Assembly: GCA_002439735.1 (NCBI GenBank)
Contig: DJPG01000069.1
Coordinates: 1-11,681 of the forward strand
Direction: 5' to 3'
DNA length: 11,681 nucleotides
DNA from: Firmicutes bacterium UBA6418
GTDB taxonomy: Bacteria; Bacillota; Clostridia; Peptostreptococcales; Anaerovoracaceae
Shown one piece after another: positions 1 through 7,304 of the stretch. The position numbers and the translations under genes are program-made. Position 1 is the stretch's first letter. Every line of letters begins with the position of its first letter. The notes beneath the pieces are model-generated. The model saw only the letters and a program-made list of their open reading frames with translations. It did not search any database and was not told where the DNA came from.

Positions 1-86
1 GCCGACAGCTTTTCGTCATTCGCGTCGCAGGCCGCAAGGGAAAGCACCAGCAGTGCCGCCAAGGCCAATGCCCACATTCTTTTCAT
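1..86 (-). CDS. Putative lipoprotein, N-terminal fragment (runs off the left edge)
   Basis: Only the first 28 codons are inside the window. The protein starts MKRMW, continues with a hydrophobic Ala/Leu-rich stretch, and reaches a lipobox L-A-A-C with Cys20 as the predicted lipidated residue, followed by a polar segment. This is a textbook Gram-positive lipoprotein signal peptide, so the product should be anchored on the outer face of the cytoplasmic membrane. An AAAGGAG ribosome binding site (97-103) lies 10 nt upstream of the ATG. The gene follows the serpin gene on the same strand after about 140 nt and could be the last gene of the sigma-serpin operon or separate. The function cannot be told from the visible part. 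Confidence 0.75.
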   Translation of the reverse strand, partial: MKRMWALALAALLVLSLAACDANDEKLS

Positions 87-225
87 ATTTCGCACGCTCC
101 TTTCTCAATACGAGTTTTGCTCCATCCTTTGCGGATATCCGCGGAGATGGCCGCCCGGCGCTCGGTCATCCCGCTTTGCGAGTGTCCCGCGGGCATGGCC
201 GCCCTGCTGTCCGGGCGCGCAGCCG
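87..225. other. Intergenic gap between serpin and lipoprotein genes
   Basis: This GC-rich gap of about 140 nt contains a perfect 12-bp palindrome, GCGGATATCCGC at 131-142, and a weak GC-rich hairpin near 201-217 (CGCCC/GGGCG). I see no T-run after either, so neither is a convincing terminator, and no convincing -35/-10 pair for the downstream lipoprotein gene. Read-through from the serpin gene is therefore possible. Confidence 0.35.
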
Positions 226-1806
226 CTAATCCGCGCTCATCATCGTCCCCAGAAAGACCGGCGTTCCGGTGTAGGCGTCGAGGATCGCGTAGAGGAACGG
301 ACGATCCAGACGTACCGTATATTCGCGGATCGGTTCCGGGTTCAGCGCGGTCGCTCTGACCATGACGCCCGTCACGGCCGCCGCTCGCGTGCCCTCACGG
401 TTGACATCGATATAGGTCTTGTGCAGGATCTCGTCGACGTACAGGTTCTGTCCGCTGCACGTCCCCATCCCCGAAAGATCGGCTGCCGCCGCGTCAAACA
501 GGTTCTCCATGCCCATCCGCCGGAAGATCTTCGGCAGTGCAGTCGTTTGATACTCCGACTTGAACGCCGGAAGCACTGCGTGAACCACGGCGTGCTGTCC
601 GGAATCGATGAACGCCGCAAAGCGTTTGCCGTCCATCTGTTTCAGATATTCCGCCACCGAAACGCCCTCGTTCGGCAGGATCGCCACAAACCGATAGCCG
701 GAGCTGTAGGTCTTGATAAAACCGGTTGCAAGGTCATCCTGGCAATAAGTCTCTTCCTCAGAGTACATCAGACTGATCTTCTTTTTTTTGCCGTTTTCAT
801 CGGTAAAGGTTTCTTTTTTGATCTGACTTCCCTGGTATTGCTCGCTCCACTGATCCTCGAACGCGACCGCGTTGATCAGTACGGCCTGCTGTGCCGGTGA
901 AAGCTCGTCAACGATCTTGTCGATCATACCGTAGGTATTCTGGTTGCACCAACGATTGATCGCCTTGACCGTGCTGCTCGAAAAGTCGCCGCCGCGCACG
1001 TCCGCCTGCAGAATATCCTTCAGGGTCTTCTGATAGGTCGGATTCAGCTCAAAAGCGTCGCTGTTATTGTACCATACTGAGTTAGCCACGTTTATCCGGC
1101 CTTTGCCGTCCGCATCGCTTTGCGGCTGTACCGCCGACCAGGCTTGGATCCACTGGTTGAGCGCGCCGGTGCTCATGCCGAACGCCGTTTCCATCTGCTT
1201 TTTGGTTTCACCTGCCGCGCCGTTTTCGGCCATCGACATCGCCATCAGGATCGAGGTCGGCGAGATCATAGAATTTCCCTTTGTGTCGGCTGCTTTTTGA
1301 AAGAGCTTGATCGAAAGATCCCGTACTTGTTCGTTGGTATCCCAAAGTTCCTCCCGGCTCCAAAGCTCGGTCGCTTCTTCCATTCTGTACGGTTGCACTG
1401 CATTGCGATTCCGATTCTTTTCTTCTATTTCATTGCCTCCTTTTGCTTCTCCTGTTTTTGCGTTCTGCAATCCGCTCTGTAGATCGTTCTGGGTGCTGCC
1501 CTCCGTTCCGTCCGCTGCCGCCCCCTCCTTAAGTCCGGCGGCATCATCGCCATCCCAGACCGCTCTGCCGTTTTCATCCTCCAACGTGCTCGGCTCCCCT
1601 GCCGCCACGTCGTTTCCGCCGATCCAAAAGCTGCTGTCAAGTATGCCGGAAAATCCAACGATCAATGTCAGGCAGGCCGCCGCTGAAACCGCTCCCAACA
1701 CGGTCCGCATGCGTTTTTTCTTTTTCCGCGCGGCGGCTTCTTCCGCTGCCCGCATTCTCTCACTTTTCGCAAAGACATCCCGGATAAATTCCTCTCTTGT
1801 CTTCAT
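226..1806 (-). CDS. Membrane-anchored serpin with anti-sigma-like N-terminus
   Basis: 526 aa. Residues 1-34 are a short basic cytoplasmic segment, 35-56 a single membrane span, 57-150 an acidic low-complexity linker, and about 155-526 a full serpin domain (serine protease inhibitor fold). Serpin landmarks are ISPTSILMAMSMAENGA near the domain start, NAVAFEDQW in the middle, a reactive-centre loop hinge EGTRAAAVT at 471-479, and the closing DRPFLY motif. The hinge keeps Gly, Thr and the small-residue run needed for loop insertion, so it should be an inhibitory serpin. Counting from the hinge Gly as P15 puts P1 at Thr486 and P1' at Ala487, pointing to an elastase-like or subtilisin-like target rather than a trypsin-like one (inference). 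The start overlaps the sigma gene stop in ATGA, with GAGGG upstream. The ECF neighbour and the N-terminus suggest a sigma-regulating role. Confidence 0.9.
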   Translation of the reverse strand: MKTREEFIRDVFAKSERMRAAEEAAARKKKKRMRTVLGAVSAAACLTLIVGFSGILDSSFWIGGNDVAAGEPSTLEDENGRAVWDGDDAAGLKEGAAADGTEGSTQNDLQSGLQNAKTGEAKGGNEIEEKNRNRNAVQPYRMEEATELWSREELWDTNEQVRDLSIKLFQKAADTKGNSMISPTSILMAMSMAENGAAGETKKQMETAFGMSTGALNQWIQAWSAVQPQSDADGKGRINVANSVWYNNSDAFELNPTYQKTLKDILQADVRGGDFSSSTVKAINRWCNQNTYGMIDKIVDELSPAQQAVLINAVAFEDQWSEQYQGSQIKKETFTDENGKKKKISLMYSEEETYCQDDLATGFIKTYSSGYRFVAILPNEGVSVAEYLKQMDGKRFAAFIDSGQHAVVHAVLPAFKSEYQTTALPKIFRRMGMENLFDAAAADLSGMGTCSGQNLYVDEILHKTYIDVNREGTRAAAVTGVMVRATALNPEPIREYTVRLDRPFLYAILDAYTGTPVFLGTMMSAD

Positions 1807-2348
1807 ACGGATACCCTCTTTTCTTCCAAAATTTCCCGAAGTGCCCGCTTGCCGCGGTAAACATAGTTTTCCACCTGCTTACGTCCTTTCTTCATGATCT
1901 TCGCTGTCTCTTCGTAGGAAAGTCCCTCCAGATAGACCAGATGCAGCGCCGTTCGGTATTCTTCTTTCATCTCGTTCATCGCCTCCGCGAGCTGCCGTTT
2001 TTCCTCACTGTCGAGGATCTTCTGCTCCAGCGAGACAAGATCCGCGTGTTCCTCCAGCGTTTCCATCGGCACCGCCCGCAGACGGCTGCGGCGTCGGATC
2101 CAGTCGATCGCTTTGTTTCTGGCAATGGCAAACACGTAGGTCTTGAGCGAACTTTTCGCGCTGAACCGATCCGGGTGGACAATCAGCTCGACAAAGACGT
2201 CCTCTGCAAGATCTTCGGCTGTATCCAAATCGTTTACGTAGCGATGGATGAAGAAGATCAGACTCTCGCGATAGAGGTCCACGATCTCTCCGAACGCATC
2301 GCGGTCTCCGTCTATAAAACGGCGGTAGCTTGCTGCACCGTGATCCAT
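1803..2348 (-). CDS. RNA polymerase ECF-type sigma factor
   Basis: 181 aa from the chosen start. Region 2 covers AFGEIVDLYRESLIFFIHRYV, then the conserved DTAEDLAEDVFVEL core-binding segment and TYVFAIARNKAIDWIRR for -10 recognition. Region 4 is MKEEYRTALHLVYLEGLSYEETAKIM with the helix-turn-helix ending QVENYVYRGKRAL, a form common in clostridial ECF factors. There is no sigma region 1 or 3, as expected for the group. The frame is open to an ATG at 2372, but that has no ribosome binding site, while the ATG at 2348 is preceded by GGAGGA at 5-nt spacing, so I choose 2348. It is translationally coupled by ATGA overlap to the serpin gene. Such pairs usually encode a sigma factor and its membrane anti-sigma partner. 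Confidence 0.92.
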   Translation of the reverse strand: MDHGAASYRRFIDGDRDAFGEIVDLYRESLIFFIHRYVNDLDTAEDLAEDVFVELIVHPDRFSAKSSLKTYVFAIARNKAIDWIRRRSRLRAVPMETLEEHADLVSLEQKILDSEEKRQLAEAMNEMKEEYRTALHLVYLEGLSYEETAKIMKKGRKQVENYVYRGKRALREILEEKRVSV

Positions 2349-2410
2349 ACGTTCCTCCGTATCCCTTTTCATATAGTTTGTCGTTTCCGGGAAAGAAAAC
2401 CCTCACTTCC

Positions 2411-2439
2411 AATTTAACTTTTTGCGCGCCCGCGGTCAA
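2411..2439 (-). promoter_or_regulatory. Sigma-A-type promoter of the ECF sigma-serpin operon
   Basis: On the minus strand TTGACC (2439-2434) is followed after exactly 17 bp by TAAATT (2416-2411). Matches to consensus are 5/6 and 4/6. The leader would be about 55 nt to the ATG at 2348. I did not find a convincing ECF-type autoregulatory promoter (GGAAC...CGTC) at a workable distance. Confidence 0.55.
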
Positions 2440-2467
2440 CTGTTTTGTGCGAATTCTGTATTTTCCC

Positions 2468-2496
2468 TTGCCCGCCGGGCACAATTCCAATATAAT
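2468..2496 (+). promoter_or_regulatory. Sigma-A-type promoter of the acyltransferase gene
   Basis: TTGCCC (2468-2473), 17-bp spacer, TATAAT (2491-2496, perfect). It lies 43 bp upstream of the ATG at 2540 and diverges from the sigma operon promoter, with the two -35 boxes about 28 bp apart. AAAGGA at 2524-2529 serves as ribosome binding site. Confidence 0.7.
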
Positions 2497-2539
2497 AGAG
2501 GTAACAGAAACTGCATGAGACAAAAAGGACGACAGATAT

Positions 2540-3817
2540 ATGGAACCGCAAACACAAGCAAAAAAACATACCGGCACGCCGGCAGACGCGCCAAACGGCA
2601 AGAACAAGAAGAAGAAAAAAACGTCCGCCAGGGGCATCCCCAGGCCGAATCCGTGGATTTACTATCCGGCTTCGGTCATCGTTCGGCTGTTTCTGCGCTT
2701 CAAGCTCAAAACGCGCTATGACACCGCCGCGCTCAAGGGCATCCGCGGTCCGGCCTTTGTGGTCTGCCCGCATGTATCCAACATTGACTTTCTGCTGGTA
2801 GCCATCGCCCTGATGCCGCACCGGCCGACCTTTATCGTCAGCCAGCATTTTATGGTCAACCCGAAGACACGCTGGATCTTGGAGCAGATGCACGTGATCC
2901 CCAAGAAAATGTTCTGTCCGGATATCCAGACCATCCTCAACATCCTGCGCGCCAAGGAGTCCGGCAATATCATCGTGCTGTTCCCGGAGGGGCGTCTGAC
3001 CTGCTTCGGCCATTCGCTGCAGGTGACGGACGGCACCGCGGAGTTGGTCAAGAAGCTCGATATCCCAGTCTATATGATCTCGGAAGACGGCGCCTATAAG
3101 ACTTTCCCCAAATGGGGTCGATCCGGTTTTCGCCCGGGTCGCATCCTGGTTCGCGCCGAAAAGCTCCTGGACGCGAAGGCCATCCCGGCCATGAGTCTCG
3201 CGGAGGTTCATGCCGCCTTGGAACGCGCGATCCTGCACGATGAGGACAAGATCTTTCCGGATGTCCGCTACCGCTGTAAATCACCGGCGCTCGGACTGGA
3301 TGGCATTCTCTACAAATGTCCGTCCTGTCTGGCAGAGTTTCGGATGGAGACCGACGCGCGTCATATCCACTGCGCCGCCTGCGGGTTCGAAGCCGAACTG
3401 GATGAGACCTACCGGCTGCATGGCGCGCCGTTTGAACATATCAATGATTGGTATTTCTGGCAGGAGTCACTTTTGGATCTCGACACGCCGCTGGAAAGCG
3501 AGACCTTACTGGCCGCCGTCGGCTCGGACGGCAACATGAACCGCAATGCCGGCGCGGGTCGCATCTATATGGATCGGGAGATCATCCGCTATACCGGCAC
3601 CTGCTGGGGCGAGCCGCTGGAGTTCACGGAAAAGACCGAAGACATCAAAGCCTTCCCAGCCTCTGTCGCCAATCATTTCGACATCTACCACAAAAAACAG
3701 CTTTATAACCTGCACCTGCGTCCGGATCCGCGCGCGGTCATCAAGTGGGTCATCTATCTGGACAAGGTGACGGCCGAGCGAGAGAGCACCCGAAACGAGA
3801 ATCCTCAAAACGCATAG
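2540..3817 (+). CDS. PlsC-type 1-acylglycerol-3-phosphate acyltransferase-like protein with zinc ribbon
   Basis: 425 aa. The acyltransferase domain spans about residues 40-235. It has the catalytic HX4D motif (His78, Asp83 in PHVSNIDF) and the substrate-binding motif FPEGR at 148-152, the two hallmarks of enzymes that acylate lysophosphatidic acid or similar acceptors at the membrane. The N-terminus (about 8-31) is very Lys-rich and may be a membrane-binding tail. Beyond the domain there is a four-Cys zinc ribbon, CxxC at 260-263 and CxxC at 278-281, followed by about 140 residues rich in aromatic and acidic positions. At 425 aa it is far longer than a plain PlsC (about 240 aa), so the second half is an added module of unknown role, perhaps acceptor binding. 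The gene has its own promoter and no obvious operon partner. Confidence 0.85.
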   Translation: MEPQTQAKKHTGTPADAPNGKNKKKKKTSARGIPRPNPWIYYPASVIVRLFLRFKLKTRYDTAALKGIRGPAFVVCPHVSNIDFLLVAIALMPHRPTFIVSQHFMVNPKTRWILEQMHVIPKKMFCPDIQTILNILRAKESGNIIVLFPEGRLTCFGHSLQVTDGTAELVKKLDIPVYMISEDGAYKTFPKWGRSGFRPGRILVRAEKLLDAKAIPAMSLAEVHAALERAILHDEDKIFPDVRYRCKSPALGLDGILYKCPSCLAEFRMETDARHIHCAACGFEAELDETYRLHGAPFEHINDWYFWQESLLDLDTPLESETLLAAVGSDGNMNRNAGAGRIYMDREIIRYTGTCWGEPLEFTEKTEDIKAFPASVANHFDIYHKKQLYNLHLRPDPRAVIKWVIYLDKVTAERESTRNENPQNA

Positions 3818-3824
3818 GTTGTAC

Positions 3825-3843
3825 AGAAAAACGAAGTTTTTCT
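3825..3843 (+). terminator. Weak A/T-rich hairpin after the acyltransferase gene
   Basis: An 8-bp perfect stem AGAAAAAC/GTTTTTCT with a GAA loop starts 7 nt after the stop codon. The 3' arm supplies the only T-run. A second small hairpin, GAAAAG/CTTTTC, follows at 3847-3863. Together they may give weak termination, or be part of the leader of the next gene. Confidence 0.35.
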
Positions 3844-3863
3844 TGTGAAAAGATAAACTTTTC

Positions 3864-3899
3864 TTGCCATTCCGGATTTTATCAGTACACTATATAGTG
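3864..3899 (+). promoter_or_regulatory. Possible promoter and palindromic operator of the Na/Pi cotransporter gene
   Basis: TTGCCA (3864-3869) with a 16-bp spacer to TACACT (3886-3891) is a modest promoter. Overlapping it is a perfect 12-bp palindrome CACTATATAGTG at 3888-3899, also TATA-rich, which could be an operator. The following leader to the ATG at 3968 is about 70 nt and ends in AGGAAGG at 3953-3959 as ribosome binding site. Confidence 0.4.
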
Positions 3900-3967
3900 G
3901 GATATTTTGCGGATGCGGGAACATTTTTCTTCGGCAGAGTACTTGGGAAGTTAGGAAGGCAAAACTT

Positions 3968-5779
3968 ATGAACATATTTCATTTTATCTCGCTCTTCGGC
4001 GGCTTGGCGCTGTTTTTGTATGGCATGCGGCTGATGGGGGACGGACTGCAGCAGGGCTCCTCCGGAACACTGAAAAAATTCATGGAGAAAGTGGCAAACA
4101 ATCCATGCACCGGTTTTCTCTTAGGGCTTCTGGTCACTGCGGTCATTCAAAGTTCGACGGCTACCATCGTTCTGACATCCGGTCTGGTCGGCGCAGGCAT
4201 CCTCACGCTGCGTCAGTCCATTGGTATCATTCTCGGTGCCAATGTCGGAACCACCGTGACCGGGCAGATCATCCGGCTTCTGGATTTCGACGGAGACGCT
4301 TCTTCCTGGCTGAATATCTTCAAGCCATCTACGCTCGCGCCGATTGCTGCGATCATCGGGATTCTGGTGATTATGACCCTAAGATCGAACAAATCAGATA
4401 TCCTCGGCAAGGTCGCGATGGGCTTTGGTATTCTTTTTACCGGTCTGCTCAACATGACTGCCGCTGTGGAACCGCTTTCGGAATCGGAAACTTTCGCGAA
4501 CCTCTTTATCCAAATGTCAGACACGCCGGTACTCGGATTTCTCGTCGGTACCGGAGCCGCGTTCCTGATTCAAAGTTCCTCTGCCACCATCGGTATTTTA
4601 CAGGCCTTATCCGTAACCGGCGCGCTGACGTTCAGTTCTGTCTACGCGATCATCATCGGGGTGAACATGGGCGATTGCATGACCACGGCCATCGTTTGTT
4701 CCATCGGTGCCAAGGCGGACGCAAAGCGGACAGGCTTGATTCATATCTTCTTTAACATCGCGGCTTCCGCTCTGGTTATCGCCGCGGTCGCCATTCTGCA
4801 TGCCTCAGGTCTTTTGGACAGTATCTGGGACGCGCGGATTACCTCGGGCGGCATCGCCAACGCGCACACCTTGTTCCGGCTTTTTGCGGCGATCATCCTG
4901 CTTCCGTTCTCACTGCAGTTTGAGAAGCTGGCGAGAATCGTAATCAAGGATGATTCATCTGCTGTGGACGGCATCGAAGAAGAGATCCAGCATCTCGACG
5001 AAAAGCTGTTTGCTTCGCCGGCTCTGGCTCTTTCCAGCATCAGCAGTGTCATTGCCAAGATGGCTTCTCTGGCGGTTTCCGGTGTCAAAACCGCAGTGCG
5101 GACGATCCGTCATTATGACGAAGACGCCGTACAGCGCATCAACCAGAACGAAGACAATATCGATACGCTGTCTGACAAGGTCGACCATTACATGATCCGC
5201 TTCTCGCCGCACGTTCCGAAAGGCACGAGCAGCAATCTGCTGAACTACTATATTCAGTGTTTCTCCGAATTTGAGCGGATCGGCGATTACGCGACCAACA
5301 TCACCGAAACCGCTTCTGATATCGCAGAAAATGGCATCCGATTTTCATCGACGGCTCATTGGGAGCTTGCGGTTCTCGGGGAAGCGATCGCACAGGTTCT
5401 GGATGACTCCTATAAGGCGTTTACCAAACTCGACGCGCAAACTGCCAAAAAAATTGAACCGCTCGAAGAGGTCATCGACGATCTGGTTTCCCAGCTTCGT
5501 TCCAACCACATCGAACGGTTCCACAACGGAGACTGTACGGTTCACGGCGGTATCGCGTTCCTGGACATCCTGGTCAATATCGAACGGATCTCCGATCAAT
5601 GCTCCAATATCGGCATCTACACACTGCTGCTCAAGGAACCGCAAACCGTACAGAACCAGCACGATTATTCCAAATATCTGCACAGTGGTCAGAACGCGGA
5701 GTTCAACGCCCTCTACCGCAAATATCATGACAAGTATTTCGGCCTGCTGGCAAATCCAAATGGATTGGATACCTTATAA
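3968..5779 (+). CDS. Na+/phosphate cotransporter family protein with PhoU-like C-terminal domain
   Basis: 603 aa. Residues 1 to about 320 are strongly hydrophobic with two inverted Na/Pi repeats, each carrying the family signature: QSSTAT at 61-66 and QSSSAT at 202-207, plus Gly-rich GANVGTT and GVNMGD segments. These repeats form the Na+ and phosphate path in the SLC34/NptA family. Residues about 345-570 are soluble and helical and look like PhoU: the ExxxDxxxN pattern appears twice, ERIGDYATN from 436 and ERISDQCSN from 539. The product should move phosphate across the cytoplasmic membrane by sodium coupling; in bacteria some family members are thought to act in export when phosphate is high. 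No pst or pho genes are nearby. The ATG is fixed by AGGAAGG 8 nt upstream. Confidence 0.93.
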   Translation: MNIFHFISLFGGLALFLYGMRLMGDGLQQGSSGTLKKFMEKVANNPCTGFLLGLLVTAVIQSSTATIVLTSGLVGAGILTLRQSIGIILGANVGTTVTGQIIRLLDFDGDASSWLNIFKPSTLAPIAAIIGILVIMTLRSNKSDILGKVAMGFGILFTGLLNMTAAVEPLSESETFANLFIQMSDTPVLGFLVGTGAAFLIQSSSATIGILQALSVTGALTFSSVYAIIIGVNMGDCMTTAIVCSIGAKADAKRTGLIHIFFNIAASALVIAAVAILHASGLLDSIWDARITSGGIANAHTLFRLFAAIILLPFSLQFEKLARIVIKDDSSAVDGIEEEIQHLDEKLFASPALALSSISSVIAKMASLAVSGVKTAVRTIRHYDEDAVQRINQNEDNIDTLSDKVDHYMIRFSPHVPKGTSSNLLNYYIQCFSEFERIGDYATNITETASDIAENGIRFSSTAHWELAVLGEAIAQVLDDSYKAFTKLDAQTAKKIEPLEEVIDDLVSQLRSNHIERFHNGDCTVHGGIAFLDILVNIERISDQCSNIGIYTLLLKEPQTVQNQHDYSKYLHSGQNAEFNALYRKYHDKYFGLLANPNGLDTL

Positions 5780-5799
5780 GCTATAAAAGCAACAAAAAT

Positions 5800-5847
5800 A
5801 GACTGTACCGTCGCGGCGATCTTCTCGTCCGGGTACAGTCTTTTTTT
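5800..5847 (+). terminator. Bidirectional rho-independent terminator between convergent genes
   Basis: A perfect 10-bp stem AGACTGTACC (5800-5809) with GGTACAGTCT (5832-5841) is followed by seven T on the plus strand. The A-rich flank before the stem (5785-5799) gives a T-rich tail on the minus strand, so it can also end the dynamin transcript that converges from the right. Confidence 0.9.
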
Positions 5848-5915
5848 CGTTTTTGGTCTATGCTTTCATGCGGGCAAACGCGAGCAAACCATGTGTTCTT
5901 CCGCTCTGAAAGTCC

Positions 5916-7292
5916 CTAATCTTCCAGTTCGGTACGCATACGAAGCAACTGGTGGAGCAGGCGGTTCAGATCGTTGACGCGTCTGCATACTACATAGGTA
6001 TTTTCCTCATGATGCATGAAGATTGTGTTCAGCGTCCGGTTCAACTCCTCACAGAGATCGTCCACCGCGGCCGCAAAGCTGGCTCGCAGATCGCGGCTAC
6101 CGTCTTCTGCCACCGTACCCCCGCGGAAAAAGTCGACCGTGCTGATCTTGTAGTGATATTCAATGCCGAACATCTCAGAAACCTTCATTGACAGACGATT
6201 TTTGATGTCGTTGCTGTGCGCCTCGAGCATCCGCGGATTGCTCTTGAAGTTCTCGGCGAATGCAGCGGCTTCCTTCTTCACCGCAATAAAATATTCATTT
6301 AGCGCTTTGAACTTGGCATCGAATTCCACCATCGGCATTTTCAGCGCTGTGCGATAAAGCACGATCTGTGACAGTGCGCTTTCGATGATATCGCGCAGCT
6401 TAAGTTTTGCGGAGGTTTCGATGATCTCTTGCACCGTCGTCCGGCAATCCTGCTCGATGGCAGTCTTCAGCTCTTTGATACCGGCTCCGCTGCGCGCGCT
6501 GACCGGAAACATCTGGATCTCCTTGACACCCATCAGCTTGCAGATCAGACCGCGGCAGTAATGCAGATAGTCCGTCAGATCCGCTTCGTCGATGGTGTCG
6601 ATCTTATTGACGGCAAAGTAGAATTTGGATGCGAATTCCTTGGCGTTCTGCAGGAAATCGATCTCGATCTGGTTGATCGGACTGTCCACAGAAAGCATGA
6701 AGATGACAGCGTCGCTCTCTTTAACATAGGAATAGGCCGCATCGGAATTTTTCTGATGCACAGAACCGACGCCCGGCGTATCGACAAAGGTCAGCCCTTT
6801 CTGCAGGAACGGCGACGGACAATAAAGCTTCACTTCGGAAACACCCAGATGATTGTCGCTGTTTTCCTGTTCGTTGATATAGGCGGACATCTCATCAAAA
6901 CCGATCTCCTTGACGATTCCATTGTCAAAGCGCACCGTTGCTGCCTTTTCACCGTATTCGATGGTCGTTACGACAGCCGTGACCGGAACAATGCCGACCG
7001 GCAGGATCTTGTCCGCAAGGATCGCGTTGACCAGCGTGCTCTTGCCGCGTTTGAACTGCCCGATGACCGATACCGTGATCTTTTGGTTTTCCAGTTTGTC
7101 ACAAAGCTCCTCAGCTCTGGCAAGCTCGCCTTTGGTGATCTCATATTTTGCGAAGATATCGCAAGCTGCTTTCACGACCTCCGCGATCGGACGCTTTTCC
7201 TGCTTCTTCGCTGCCTGCGCTTTCAAGCAGCTCATCCGGCAGCCGTCTTTCGCGTCCGGGCAGCCGACACAATTTTTGCTCTGGTATGCCAT
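5916..7292 (-). CDS. Dynamin-family GTPase with Cys-rich N-terminus
   Basis: 458 aa. GTPase motifs are complete: P-loop GQFKRGKST at 78-86, the Thr of switch I at 105 or 109, DTPG at 171-174 and NKID at 229-232. The rest is helical, and the length suits a small bacterial dynamin-like protein that remodels or tethers membranes. I see no membrane span. The unusual part is the N-terminus: Cys8, Cys11, Cys18 and Cys22 (CVGC...GCRMSC) form a compact four-Cys cluster that could bind zinc or an Fe-S centre. The start is fixed by AAGGAG 8 nt upstream; that site overlaps the TAA of the ferredoxin gene, with a 12-nt gap, so the two are translationally coupled. The membrane-organelle ATPase genes just upstream hint at a joint task, which is inference. 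Confidence 0.88.
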   Translation of the reverse strand: MAYQSKNCVGCPDAKDGCRMSCLKAQAAKKQEKRPIAEVVKAACDIFAKYEITKGELARAEELCDKLENQKITVSVIGQFKRGKSTLVNAILADKILPVGIVPVTAVVTTIEYGEKAATVRFDNGIVKEIGFDEMSAYINEQENSDNHLGVSEVKLYCPSPFLQKGLTFVDTPGVGSVHQKNSDAAYSYVKESDAVIFMLSVDSPINQIEIDFLQNAKEFASKFYFAVNKIDTIDEADLTDYLHYCRGLICKLMGVKEIQMFPVSARSGAGIKELKTAIEQDCRTTVQEIIETSAKLKLRDIIESALSQIVLYRTALKMPMVEFDAKFKALNEYFIAVKKEAAAFAENFKSNPRMLEAHSNDIKNRLSMKVSEMFGIEYHYKISTVDFFRGGTVAEDGSRDLRASFAAAVDDLCEELNRTLNTIFMHHEENTYVVCRRVNDLNRLLHQLLRMRTELED

Positions 7293-7304
7293 TATTTGTT
7301 CTCC

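Noticed and set aside
131..142. Palindrome GCGGATATCCGC considered as a terminator or operator
   Set aside because: No T-run follows it and no promoter lies beside it; one short palindrome in GC-rich DNA can occur by chance.
2346..2372. Upstream ATG of the sigma factor frame at 2372
   Set aside because: No ribosome binding site before it, while GGAGGA serves the ATG at 2348, so the longer form is unlikely.
2414..3238. Long open frame of 274 codons on minus, opposite the acyltransferase gene
   Set aside because: It lies antisense to a gene with clear catalytic motifs, has no ribosome binding site or family features, and covers the divergent promoters.
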